A stretch of 64,000 bases of DNA, from the NCBI GenBank assembly GCA_024138015.1, contig JAMXBB010000006.1, positions 68,284,759 through 68,348,758 on the forward strand. The letters are read 5' to 3'. The first letter of the stretch is position 1; every line of letters begins with the position of its first letter. This document shows, piece after piece, positions 22,201 through 32,714 of this stretch. Source of the stretch: Lumnitzera littorea (lineage: Eukaryota > Streptophyta > Magnoliopsida > Myrtales > Combretaceae). The position numbers were made by a program, and so were the translations under genes. Below the pieces are notes generated by a model. That model did not search any database. It was not told the DNA's origin and saw only the letters and a list, made by a program, of their open reading frames with translations.

Positions 22201-22610
22201 CAACATTTAGAATTCGATATAGGACTTTTTATTCCCAATAACTTTTCTATTTCCTCTTTAGAGAGAATAGTTATTACCTTTTGATAGATGGAATTTTTTA
22301 TTCCCTCTATACGAAAGTAGAAAGTTCAAGTGATTGATAAATCATTAATCAATGAGAAAAATTAAATAACTTTTTTTTTATTTTCTAATAGGATCAAATA
22401 GGGATAAAATGGTATTTTTAGTTGTATTTCTAATTAAATACTATAATTAGTGAGGTGAAATAAATATTGGAATAACTATTCCCTCTAATAAAAATTACAT
22501 GAAGTAAACATCAAAATTTATATTTCTAGTTTATTCACAGTGATAGTAATTTCTAGTATACAATTTTTCCATTCCCCATCTATTCCAATCTAAAAAATAA
22601 ACAAGCAATA
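22200..22610. mobile_element. Possible Tourist-like MITE
   Basis: Repeated GGAATAG/CTATTCC-type words occur on both sides (TTATTCCCAATAAC at 22228, GGAATAACTATTCCC at 22470, CCATTCCCCATCTATTCC at 22569). This pattern of short inverted words in 0.4 kb of AT-rich DNA is common in Tourist-like MITEs. Terminal repeats and target duplication are not clear. Confidence 0.3.
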
Positions 22611-24689
22611 AGTCTCGTGAGTGGAGTATAAATTACGAAAGATGGTAATGAAGTGACTACATGGTAAATAACATGAACTTAAGGGCCTTATGGCTCATCT
22701 AAAATGTATAAGACTAAAGTGAATTTAATAGAAATGTGAAGGACTTAAATGACCCATTTGATATATAGAGAACTTAATTTAATCCAACACAACTAGAAAA
22801 GATCAAGTATATTTATTCCTTTTATATTTTTTTGACATGTTGACAAATTGACATGATTTGACTATTAGTATCAAAGAATCATGGTCCAGAAATATGGAAC
22901 ACATATTGGAATCTACTTTTCCACTCTCATGTCTAATAATCATATTGAATACTTATTTAGCTTTTATAAGGACATAATACATTATTTGTTATGCTCAAAT
23001 CAAAGGGTATGAAAAGTCTGTCACATATTCCTAATTGAAAAAAAATATGGAAGGCTTGTCTCTTATGCTTTCCTAGTTTTTCAAGTCCATTTTAATTATG
23101 TGAAAAACTAATTTACTGGAGTAAGTTGAGTAAAAAGACTAGCAAATATATACAGTGCACACACATATGCAACCCTTAATAGAAGCCTACAATTTTACTA
23201 AATGCAACAAACATATTCATTGTGATATATCATTTAATCAAACATACAATACAATGCAACCTTGTTCAATTCATGTTCTAGAACACTCAAATTCTACTAT
23301 CAAATATGCTAAACCATGGCTCAACAACAACTCCACTAAGCCTGTAGATCCATTAACCATAATTCATGTATCTACAATTCACATATTCACAAATATTGCA
23401 GAGGTCAATCATGTTACCATTTGCTTGCACTATGATAACCCCTATTTCTAAACCTCCAAAATTAATGCATCTAGTGACGTCAACTAAATTAAGTGAAATT
23501 TTATGACTAGGTTACAAAAACTAAGAGAAGTAATCTCACGAAGTTAGATTCTTAAATTAATGCATGTAAAATAATAATTTGACCCGAAATATTATCTAAA
23601 AGTAATGTATGCTCAACAAGTATAGCTAATATGCTAAATACATATAAATAGAAGAAGACTATGATTTTGAATTTATAATTAGGATGCTTGAACTAATCTT
23701 GTAGAAGGTTGTATATATATGGTAATATATATAATCTTTATAGGATGAATAAATAAAATAATTAAAGGTGGTTTTTGGAATACTATGGGCCACAAGTGGT
23801 TTTAAGTTGAAAACAAGGGGCTGGCTAAGGTTCTATATAAAATTAAAAAAGTCAAGGTGTTGATGATTTCAAGCACATGGTTTAGGTGGAAGAATGACAC
23901 TTGGCCTCATGAAAACCAACCAAATGTACTATAAAGGCCCCAAACCATCTTCACATCCAACTTTTGGTTAGATTTATATCTTAAGAAAATTTAGAAAGCT
24001 AGAATGGAGTTTCAAAAATTCATAAAATAATTAAGGAAAAAATAGGTGCAAAAACTAACAAGGACTTGTTGGCTAGAGTTAGCTGTACCATTGGTTCTCA
24101 ATTTATACCCAATTTTCCTTAATTTGTTAAAAACATTAAACGAAATGAAAAAATCATGAAAATTGTATTCTTAGATTTTTTTTAGTATATTTTCATTAAA
24201 AAATATTATTTTGATGACAGATTCATGTTTTATAATAGGCACTTAGGAAATGGCCTTACTCGAATGAATTTTCAAACTAATTTTCAAAAAGGCAAACAAC
24301 ATAGTTTTAAGTTCAACTTTTCTTATAAGATTCCTATTACATATATTATCATGTTTTGTTGAAAGTTTTGGCAAAACAACTTGATAGCTTTACATTATTT
24401 TTTGGTTTTCAGAAACTTCTATATCTAGCATTTATGGAAAATTAGTTGAATTTCAATGATTTTTTGCTAAATCTGGTTTTCATTCTTTAGGTTTTAGAAT
24501 GATGTTTTGCAAGGCTACATGAGTTTTTGGATAAAAAATTAGTCAAATATATGATTTATCACTTTTTACAAGGTAAAAAATGTTGTTTTTACATAATTGA
24601 TGTGACAAAGTGTTGTTAAATGAGCATGAATAAGCCTTTAACAAATTGTGCAAACATGGAAATAGTTCTTTAGAATGGTTTTCCTTTAT
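22611..24689. other. No gene seen
   Basis: The stretch is AT-rich. The 98-codon frame at 23155-23451 has no recognisable domain, no similarity to anything else here and no gene context. Part of 24100-24650 may be the decayed downstream portion of the minus-strand gypsy element whose zinc knuckle lies at 24760-24830, but I could not read protein from it. Confidence 0.5.
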
Positions 24690-24899
24690 GTCTAAAATTG
24701 TCAAGTTGTAACTAGTTCTATATCCTCATCACTTTCAACATAACCATCCACCATAGCCATTACATGATGATTAGTACAATAAGTAGCCATGATCCCATAG
24801 TCTAAACACTTAAAACATTTAATTTGACTAATCTTATGTCCAATTAGCTGTTGGTTAGCTCCCTCACATTATGATTAACAGGAGCTTTACTTTGGCCTT
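24690..24899 (-). pseudogene. gag: Minus-strand gypsy gag, zinc-knuckle half (host of the Sirevirus)
   Basis: The minus strand reads IKCFKCLDYGIMATYC, a CCHC knuckle with histidine replaced by isoleucine, followed by an acidic VESDEDIE stretch. The same layout (knuckle, then VESASEGEEE) is found in gypsy elements 1 and 3. The upstream half of this gag is on the other side of the Sirevirus at 60845-60986. The junction 5-mer GCCTT (24895-24899) recurs at 60845-60849. Confidence 0.75.
24895..24899. repeat. Left target-site duplication GCCTT of the Sirevirus
   Basis: GCCTT directly precedes the LTR start TGTTAAG and is repeated exactly after the 3' LTR end at 60845-60849. Confidence 0.8.
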
Positions 24900-26245
24900 T
24901 GTTAAGTTCTCTTCATAAATTTTGATGTTAACAAAAAATTATTTGTTGGCTAATAAATCTCACCGCACATGAAAGTAGCTAAAATATTTTTAACACAAAA
25001 TAGTTTAAAAAATTTGTCGAAGGGTTCCTTTGACTCTCAATAGATGATCAAAACCTTATTCAAAAAGTTCAAAATAGTGCATGTATTGAATTCAAAGAGT
25101 TGTTTAGAGACTTCATATGAAGGTTGTAAGAAAAGAAAGTTCAAAGAATTGTTTAGAGGCTTCATTTGTAGTGTTAAAAGAAACAAATTATATTTACTGT
25201 TGGAGACTTAATTAGAGGGTTGGCCTAGAAGATTTTAGATAACAATTTATGGTTGTTTTTGCAAGTTGGAAGAAATCTCAAAATCTAACTCCACTTTATT
25301 AAGTGTTTTTGGGTAATACACTTAATTTCATTCCACACAAGTTGGATTTAATGCATAGGGATCAATCTTAATAAAGGAGATTAAATATTAAGATTGGAAT
25401 TCGTCATATTTTAGTTTTGATTATCCAAATTTGTTTATTCAATTGTTTCATATTGTTATAAATTAGACTTCAAACAAGAAAGTACTGCAAATAAAGCTAC
25501 AAATAGTGATATTATTTTAAGAGATTGTTTTGAAGAGATTGAATACAAAGTTCAAGCATTTAAGCAAGTCTATGAATTATGTGTTGATGTAATTTTGTGA
25601 GCTAAGGTCAGAAATTAATATCATAAAGAAAATATAAATGAAGATCAAGGATAAGGATCTAACTTGAAAAAAGTTTAAATAATATTTGAGTTTGAAATGA
25701 AGATATGGTCATTTTCCAAGTTTGTTGGGACTTGGTTATTCAAATTTCAAATCTGATATAGCTTAGGCAAAAACTTAGGATTATTATCAGATTTTTGTAG
25801 TCTCAGGTATACTGAATTAACTAAATCGATATAAAATTTAAGTTTTAAATTAAAAAGAGATACTGTTGCAAATTTTCAGAAAATTCAATTTCAAATTTAT
25901 TCAAATTCTATGAAGAATTACCTTAGAATCTTAGGGTATTTTAAGTCTGAAGTTTACCATGTCAGTTAGATTAAGATTGAAGAATATATTCAAAAATTAA
26001 AATTAAAATTTGTTGTAGAAATATAAAAGAGATAATTTTAATCCATCTATAATTTATTTTAAGATAAGGTTTATGAAATATTAGCAAAATATCAACAATA
26101 TATCTTTTGAAGATCAAGATTAGTAATTCAATTCAAATTTAAGTTTGAAATATTTTCATAAATTAAGAGATTAAGCAACCGGTCTATTTATTAGGATAAG
26201 GATTAAGTCAACAAAAATTAAAAGCAAGCCGTTAGAGTATTTCAA

Positions 26246-26255
26246 TATATAAAAG
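26246..26255 (+). promoter_or_regulatory. TATA box of the Sirevirus 5' LTR
   Basis: TATATAAAAG, preceded by GCCGTTAGAGTATTTCA, is identical in position and sequence to 60144-60153 in the 3' LTR, so it is the likely core promoter. Confidence 0.7.
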
Positions 26256-26580
26256 TAGATCATTCAAATCAAGTTAAGGCTTTTTAGCAACTAATCATAA
26301 GAGTTTATCTCATGCTAAAGTTCACATTACTTACTGTCAGAAAGTTCATTAGAAAGTTTACTAGAGAGTTCACTAAAATTTAATATTTAGCTTTTACTCT
26401 TCCATTTTTTATCGAATTCATTTGAGAACTTTATTGTACTTCTCATTTTGTTTATAGACATCATCAAAATTGTTTAAGTGCTTTGTTTATGAGAGGAGGT
26501 ACCTTTGTTCTCTATAGAACTATAATTAGCTATAAGAGAAGCATGATAGTCAAAAACTTGTGAAAGTCAAGTGTTGGTAA

Positions 26581-27535
26581 GATTGTATCTTCTCTCCTTT
26601 TAGATTTAATTTAGTGGATCAATGAAACAACAATAGTAAGGAAGACCAAGTCCTTAACAGCAAAGTTGGAAGAAATCAATAGGCACAAGGTTGAAACTCT
26701 TTAAATTCTTTTCTTGATTCTCTTCTCTCCTCCCCCAATCACCCCAGCAATTCACTATCAAATATCTATTGCAACACCATACACTACTCTCTTCTCTTTG
26801 TTATAAAGTTTTTCTACCAGATTCTATTGACTTGGGAATAGAAGTTGATCCATAAGTCATACCTCTCAATCACTAACACTATACCTAACTTGCTAACTAT
26901 AGTGCATCAGTTAAAAAATCAATTCTCTACAACTTTACTATACTCCTAATCTCAAACTTCAACTCCTTAATGAAACCAAAAATCATTTGTTCCTTGGTCT
27001 CTATTTCAGATCATAAGCATCTTAATTCACAAATGTAATCATCTTTGATTAATCCACCTTGCCTTAAGGTCTGAATTTTGTCAAAAAACTCCTATCTATA
27101 ATTTTCATGGACAAATTGTTGGTACATCAATCACTTCAGGTCTACCCAAGTGAGCACCTCTCCTTCTCCCTGCCTACTGCTTATTTTCCAGCAATTTACT
27201 CCACCATAATGCAGCATGACTTTATTCTAAGGCTACTAATTGTACCTTGTTTCACTCATCATATTCATAACATTTAAACAATTTATCAACTTTCAAAGTC
27301 TAATCAAGATACACATCCCCATCTATTAACCCATCCCCATTAAACAACGGTATTTGCAATTTGATTGTCTCTACACATCAAATGTTGTTCTAACTTCTCT
27401 CCTTTTGAATTTAATATAGTGGATCATTAGAACAACATTGGTGAGGAAGACCAAGTCCCCAACAATGAGAGCAATAGGCATAAGGCCAAAGCTCTTTAAA
27501 TCCTTTGTTCGATTCTCTTCTCCCTATTTTTTTTT
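26581..27535 (+). repeat. Duplicated 150-bp LTR segment flanking the antisense gag piece
   Basis: Both units carry CTTCTCTCCTTTT, TAGTGGATCA, GGAAGACCAAGTCC and ATTCTCTTCTC in order (26581-26730 and 27388-27535). The 3' LTR has one unit only (60486-60640). This is too long for a target-site duplication and suggests recombination between two LTR copies. Confidence 0.75.
26735..27390 (-). pseudogene. gag: Antisense gypsy gag fragment inside the Sirevirus 5' LTR
   Basis: Read on the minus strand from 27390 downward, a Ty3/gypsy Gag N-terminal and capsid region is visible: KVDKLFKCYEYDE, KVQLVALE, HAALWWSKLLEN, then KIQTLRQG and a FIKELK segment, with several stops. Its last 125 bases (26750-26875) match 60875-60986, the gag that flanks the Sirevirus, at roughly 85 percent by eye. 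The fragment is bounded by two copies of an LTR segment (26581-26730 and 27388-27535). Confidence 0.7.
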
Positions 27536-27710
27536 TTATTTTTTCTACATATTTAATTTATCATCCTAGTGCCAATAACTATTAAATTACCACTATTCAT
27601 CTAATATAAGTTATTAAGAAGGGTTTCTATTTTCAAATTTGAATATGTTTAAAATTTTCAAAAGACATCAATTTACCCCCCCTTTTGATATCTCACACAA
27701 GACCTAAAAG

Positions 27711-27723
27711 TAGTATCAAAGCC
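27711..27723 (+). promoter_or_regulatory. Sirevirus primer-binding site
   Basis: TAGTATCAAAGCC differs at two positions from TGGTATCAGAGCC, complementary to initiator methionine tRNA. It lies two bases after the inferred LTR end. Confidence 0.75.
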
Positions 27724-27739
27724 TCCGTTTAATATCAAC

Positions 27740-29290
27740 TAGAGTTTAAAATCATAAGTGAATCTACTGGTGGTTTAACAGTACACCCCAGTAAAGCTCC
27801 ATTTTTCGATGGCTCTAACTTTCCTTATTGGAAATTCAGGATGGAGACTTACATAAAGGCTATAGACTATTAGACTTGGCAAATTATTGCAAATTGAGAC
27901 ATCAAAGTTCCAATTGTTATTACTTTGATTGAAGATATAGCTAAAGCCAAGCTCAAATCTAAGGCTAAGAATTTGCTTTATAGCACAATTGCTTGTTCTA
28001 AATTTTATCTAATCTCATCTTATGCTACAATTGAAGATATCTAAGATACGCTTTTGCAAAAATATGAAGGCACATAATCAATCAATGAGACAAGGATTAA
28101 TTCACTAGTACAACAATATGAGACATTCCTTATTCTCCCTAATAAAGAAATTAAAGATTCAATTATTACATTTATTGCAATAATTAATAAGTTATCTTCT
28201 CTTAGCAAAAAAATAAGTGATGCAAATATGGTTCAAAAAATGCTAAAGATTTTACCTAAAGCATCAAATGCCAAGAAAATAGGTATATGAGAAGCTTATG
28301 ACTTGAAAAACTTGACCTTAAGCCAACTACACAGCAAACTAACGTCCTATGAGGCGAATTTTCTCAAGGAAGAGAGTTTCTTAAAGGATACAAAGAAGAA
28401 AGCCATAGCATTTAAAGCCAAGGAAGTGGAAGCAAGTTCAGAGAATGATGATTCAACTGATGATGAGGATGAAGATGTTACACTTCTTACAAGACGCTTA
28501 AATAAATGGTTGAAAAAGAAAGGTAAGAAGTCTTATTCTAAAAACTTTTCCTCTAACAAGAATCACAATGCAAGAAAAGAAGTTAAAGAAATGGAGGAAA
28601 AGAAAAACGAAGGAAAAGAAAGAAGTAATGTGTTGTGATTGCAAAATGCCAAGGAACATAAAGTATGAATGTCCTATTCTAATCAAGAAAATAGAGAAGT
28701 ACAAGTCTCTAATGCAACATGGAGCAACTTGGATGAGTCAGAGACTAAGACAGAGTTTAGAAAATGAAGCTCGGGAAGCCAATCTGTGTCTTATGGTACT
28801 CTCTAAGGTAGACTTTGAATCCAAATCTAATTCTAATATTGAAGTATCAGATGATATTTGTGCTAAAATTAATAAAATGCTTAAAGCACTTTCAAAAGCA
28901 ATGATAAGATTTCAAAAGTTGAAAATGAAAATAAGGTTTTGAAGGACAAAAAGCAAGCTCTAACCTAGAGAAACCAGCTTTTGGCCAATGAAAATGATTT
29001 TCTAAAAATTGATTTTGAAGGATTACATGTTATAAGAAAAGCTTTAGTAAATGAAAATCTAATTTTGAAAGAAGAAATTAAGAGTTTGAAAAATCATGTT
29101 GAAGATTTATCAAAGTTGATTAAAAATACTTTTCAAAAGTTTGTTGAGAGCGACAAGAAACTTTAGTTGCTTATTTCCAATCAACAAGTAGATTAATCCA
29201 AATCTAGATTGGGTTTTGAAAGTGGAGAATCAACTAACGTTAAAAAGGAAGTAACATTTGTTAGACCACAAAGTGAGAATAATAAAGAAA
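27740..29290 (+). pseudogene. gag: Sirevirus gag
   Basis: The expected start codon near 27750 is not an ATG. The N-terminal domain reads FFDGSNFPYWKFRMETYIKA (27799-27858), followed by the capsid-like helical region with several stops to 28290. An open frame 28303-28638 includes the acidic SSENDDSTDDEDEDVTLLTR stretch and a lysine-rich segment. After a frameshift the CCHC knuckle CCDCKMPRNIKYEC lies at 28631-28672 with histidine replaced by asparagine. A heptad-rich coiled coil (28981-29166) ends in LGFESGEST, as in Sirevirus Gag tails. The protein would form the particle and bind RNA; this copy is broken. Confidence 0.85.
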
Positions 29291-30490
29291 CAATTGAAAG
29301 GAATCGTAGGGAATGCCAAATAGTACCTTGAACAGAATGGTATAATCAACAAATAGTACCTTTGCTATTAAAGGGTATAGCAAAGGGTTCCATAGAAGGT
29401 ATGTCAAAGGCTAGCCAAGCCAAAACTAAAGGTATACGGTAAGCAATAGGTATAATCAACAAAAACCCTATGCTTGTTTCTTTTGTAATAAGCTAAGTCG
29501 TATCGAAAAATACTACTTTTATAAGAGATCTAAGCTTAGTAATAATCAAGTCAAAAATTAAAACACAAGCCTAAATTTTAATGGAACCATGCTTCATTAG
29601 GTTCGCAAACAGACTTGATGCTATTATCATGTGTATAGGAATACGAAGCAAAATTGAAAGGAATGTGGTACCTCCATTGATATGCTGCACCAAGGACAAG
29701 GTCAAACATATATAAGGGATAGGTCTAAGCTCATAGAAAGCTTAAAATGAAGGTGGTATGTGCAAAAACAAGCAAAACCTACAAATGAATCCAAGCATAT
29801 GGCATACCAAGAAACTTTATAGACTTACGAACGAACTCAATATGACGTATGAGTTAGCTCAATAAGGTCACTCGCCACCTAGCCTCGCTTAAAGGTTAGA
29901 ATAAGAGTAAGTAAGCAAGCAAGAAATGCTCATGAAGAGAAAACTTAGTATATTTGATAGTGTCAAGATGATTGTGGCTACAAAGTATAAAGGTATTCAT
30001 ACTCAAAATTCTGAGGCAACTTACTAAATATTAGGAAAAAAAAAAACAAAAAGGGCATTATCTTAAACAGGTATCAAACAAGGAATGCAAAAGGGTACAA
30101 AAGAGAAATCAAAGAATAGAAGATTCATGTAGCAANCAAGGAATGCAAAAGGGTACAAAAGAGAAATCAAAGAATAGAAGATTTTTGCAATAGATTCCAT
30201 CACGTGAGATGTTTTGACACATGGCTAGCAGATATTGGTAGGGCTCCATTAGGATGGGCTCAACTTAGATGTTGTCTAGGCAACCTGGAACAAGGTCGAT
30301 CGTACTAATGGGTGACTAAGCCGAACTATTTACTAAGCATTCCTTAAGTCAGGTGTTCAGAGATTAGTGACAAATATGGGAGAGATCGGCTCAATGGCAG
30401 CAGCAAATCTATAATCAAAAGTAGTTTAACTTCCTCTAACATAAGTTGGGAAGAAAGGATACATTTTGTTAAACTCTTGAGGCCTCAAGC
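29291..30490 (+). other. Sirevirus gag-protease interval, largely unreadable
   Basis: A second degenerate knuckle (CFFCNKLSRIEKYY, 29474-29515) has lost its histidine and last cysteine. From about 29580 to 30490 I can read no Sirevirus protein in any forward frame, although the family encodes a short link to protease here. A secondary insertion or scrambled assembly is possible; the single N at 30136 lies in this stretch. Confidence 0.5.
30075..30183. repeat. 51-bp direct repeat flanking the single N
   Basis: Positions 30079-30125 and 30137-30183 are identical over 47 bases. If the N is A, the match extends to 51 bases (30075 and 30133). The only ambiguous base of the window (30136) lies between the copies, as expected from an incompletely merged contig overlap. 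Confidence 0.9.
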
Positions 30491-30496
30491 ACTAGC

Positions 30497-31485
30497 TTGG
30501 ATCAGGGGTCCTATAATTTGATTCCTATCATCCATAGTGGTTGTTCGAGGCATATGATACGTAATGCTTCATTGTTCACAAGTCTAGAATGGAAGAAAGA
30601 TGCTTATGTGAAGTTTAGAGATGATGGAAGAGGTAAAATTATCACAATAGGAACAATTGGTCTTCCTCCTCACATGATAGAAAATGTTTCTCTTATCAAA
30701 GGACTAAGACATGATTTGTTAAGCATTAATCGGCTTTGTGACAAAGCATATAAGCTAACTTTTGAACATAATAAATGTATTGATTTTGACAAAGATAGAA
30801 TTGAGTTTTTTGAAGGCTCTAGAAAGAAAAACATATATCTAATTATACCTTCTAAAGATAATGTAATACTTTAGCACAAGAAATTAGGGCATGTAAATTT
30901 TCCACAACTTAAAAAATTATCTGAAAAGAATTTAATAAATAGCTTACCTAAATTAAATATGTAAGAGGATCTTTGTTGTGTTGCATGTTTGAAAAACAAG
31001 ATGAGTTATGTTTCTCACAAAAGTAAGAAGGTTATATTTACATAATGACCATTAGAATTATTACATATGGACTTATTTGGTCAAACCCAGAAATTAAGTC
31101 TAGATGGGAACAAATATGGCCTTATTATTGTTGGTGATTTCTCAAAGTTTACTTGGATTCTATTTTTACAAAACAAGAGTGATGCTTGTAAAAGCTTAGA
31201 AGAGTTATAACATTTTGTGGGCAAAATGACATCCCTCATAATTTTTATGCACCTTACACTCTAAGCAAAATAAAGTGGTCAAGCATAAAAATAAAACCAT
31301 CTAAGAAATGATAAGGACTTTATTAAACAAAAGTGGTATAGTTGAGTACTTTTGGATAGAAGTTGCATCTACAGTATGCTATATCATTAATTGTGTTTAT
31401 ATAAAGCCCTTGACAAATAAAACTTCTTATGAAATCTTTACAGGATGAAAGCTTACTGTTTTGTACTTTCATGTGTTTGCTTACA
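30497..31485 (+). pseudogene. pol: Sirevirus protease, GAG-pre-integrase and integrase remnant
   Basis: The open frame 30497-30874 holds the protease core at residues 13-18 as HSGCSRH, with histidine in place of the catalytic aspartate. The family segment with IGTIGLPP and HDLLSINRLCDKA follows. HKKLGHVNFPQL (30876 onward) and CVACLKNKM are the zinc-binding GAG-pre-integrase motif. Integrase begins at LELLHMDLFGQ (about 31051) with its first aspartate, and FSKFTWILFLQ (about 31142) follows. The middle is deleted, and FWIEVASTVCYIIN (about 31351) to VFAYKCF mark the C-terminal part of the catalytic core. The Athila-like element cuts it at about 31486. Confidence 0.85.
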
Positions 31486-32690
31486 AGTGTTTTGTGAAGA
31501 AAAAGGGAAAAATCTAAGATGAAGCAAATGAGAATCAAGCAAGAAATGAAGCCTACCAAAGACTATGGTTAAGGTCCATTGTCGTGGTCGCCACCTCTAG
31601 TCCCTTCATCAAGTAATTTCATCAAAATTTGAAGTTTTCACGCAAAGAGCAAGTACATGCCCTCACTCTACAGTTGTGTACCTAAATCGTGGACATGTAA
31701 TATTTAGTGAATCTTCTATTTTTGGACATACAATATTTAGTGAATCTTCTATTTTGTTATGTTCTCTTTGTAAACTTAACCCCACATCTCTATAAATACA
31801 CTTTTAGACTTAGGTTTTCAAAGACAGCCCCCTTTGGTAAGATTGTAAGCTAGAATATTGGTGGTGGTCTCTCGATTTCCTTCTTCTTTTCTTTAATTAT
31901 GTTGTCTCTTTGAATTTCTCTTAGTAAATTGTTATTGAAATTTAATCCATTTTGCAACAATTTATTATTCTATCTATGATCTTGTTCTTTAATGATCTAA
32001 TTACACCGATTATATTATCGTCAATTAGTATTTATTTAGGTTAATAGTTGACGTATGAGTTTACTGTAGAGATGTGAGTCCTACAATTCAACGTATAAGT
32101 GTTATTAGAATGGACTCGGTATGCTAAGAGAATAGGTATTGAATTTCTCCGAATTAAGGTAACCTAATATCAAGATCTAGGTTCTTAATGCGATATTTCA
32201 ACACTCTATCCTAAAGCGATTCAGATAGAGAGGGTCTCAAGATTAAGAAAAGGCTAAAGATGCAAATTTGACCAATTCAAAATCCAAAATCCATAGGAAT
32301 AGGATTAAGAATTTCCACAATCTAAGGAAGAATTAAGACTGAAAGGTTGCATGGAACTAGAGAGTAAATAACAACGATTTGCTAAGGATCATGTTTATTT
32401 CTCTTAATTGATTCATGTTTGATTATTTTAATTAGTTTCATTCAATTTAGTTTAGTTTATTTCATTGTTCTTATTTTGCTTATTGTTCTTTATTCAACAT
32501 GCCTGTTTAATCACAATTATATTCACATTAGTAAGTTGGATAATTGGTAATTTTAGTGTAAATTGCTAGTAATTAAGTTCTCACACACATGATTCCTTAT
32601 GGGATCAACACTTAAACTCACAATTCATTTTAATCTATACTATAACTTAACCAGGTGCACTTGCCTATTAATGCGATATACGCTCAATCA
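31486..32690 (+). mobile_element. 5' LTR of Athila-like A2, start truncated
   Basis: It aligns with the 3' LTR from position 36055 on; the first 162 bases including TGATAAC are absent. It ends TACGCTCAATCA. A TATA box TATAAATA lies at 31791-31798, and a 32-bp block ATATTTAGTGAATCTTCTATTTT is tandemly duplicated just upstream (31700-31755). Confidence 0.75.
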
Positions 32691-32692
32691 AG

Positions 32693-32714
32693 TTTTTAGC
32701 ACCATTACTAAGAA
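32693..32714 (+). promoter_or_regulatory. Primer-binding site of Athila-like A2
   Basis: TTTTTAGCACCATTACTAAG follows the LTR end by two bases and is a decayed form of the TTTTTGGCGCCGTTGCCGGG motif typical of Athila elements. All differences but one are G to A or C to T, as expected of methylation-driven decay. Confidence 0.75.

Larger units (their letters stand above)
24900..27708 (+). mobile_element. Sirevirus 5' LTR with an internal insertion
   Basis: It starts TGTTAAGTTCTCTTC and ends at AGACCTAAA just before the primer site. It aligns with the 3' LTR (TGTTGAGTTCTCTTC at 56068) through TAATAAATCTCACC, GTTGGCCTAGAAG, the TATA region and the terminal ACTATTAAATTACCACTATTCA segment. An antisense gypsy gag piece with a flanking duplication of about 150 bases interrupts it after about 26735. 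Divergence between the two LTRs is substantial, so the insertion is old. Confidence 0.85.

Noticed and set aside
23155..23451. 98-codon forward frame as a possible small host gene
   Set aside because: No recognisable domain, composition like the surrounding AT-rich DNA, no supporting promoter or homologous copy. A frame this long is expected by chance on this scale.
31323..31559. 78-codon minus-strand frame at the Sirevirus/Athila-like junction
   Set aside because: It is antisense to readable integrase remnant on the plus strand and crosses the insertion junction.
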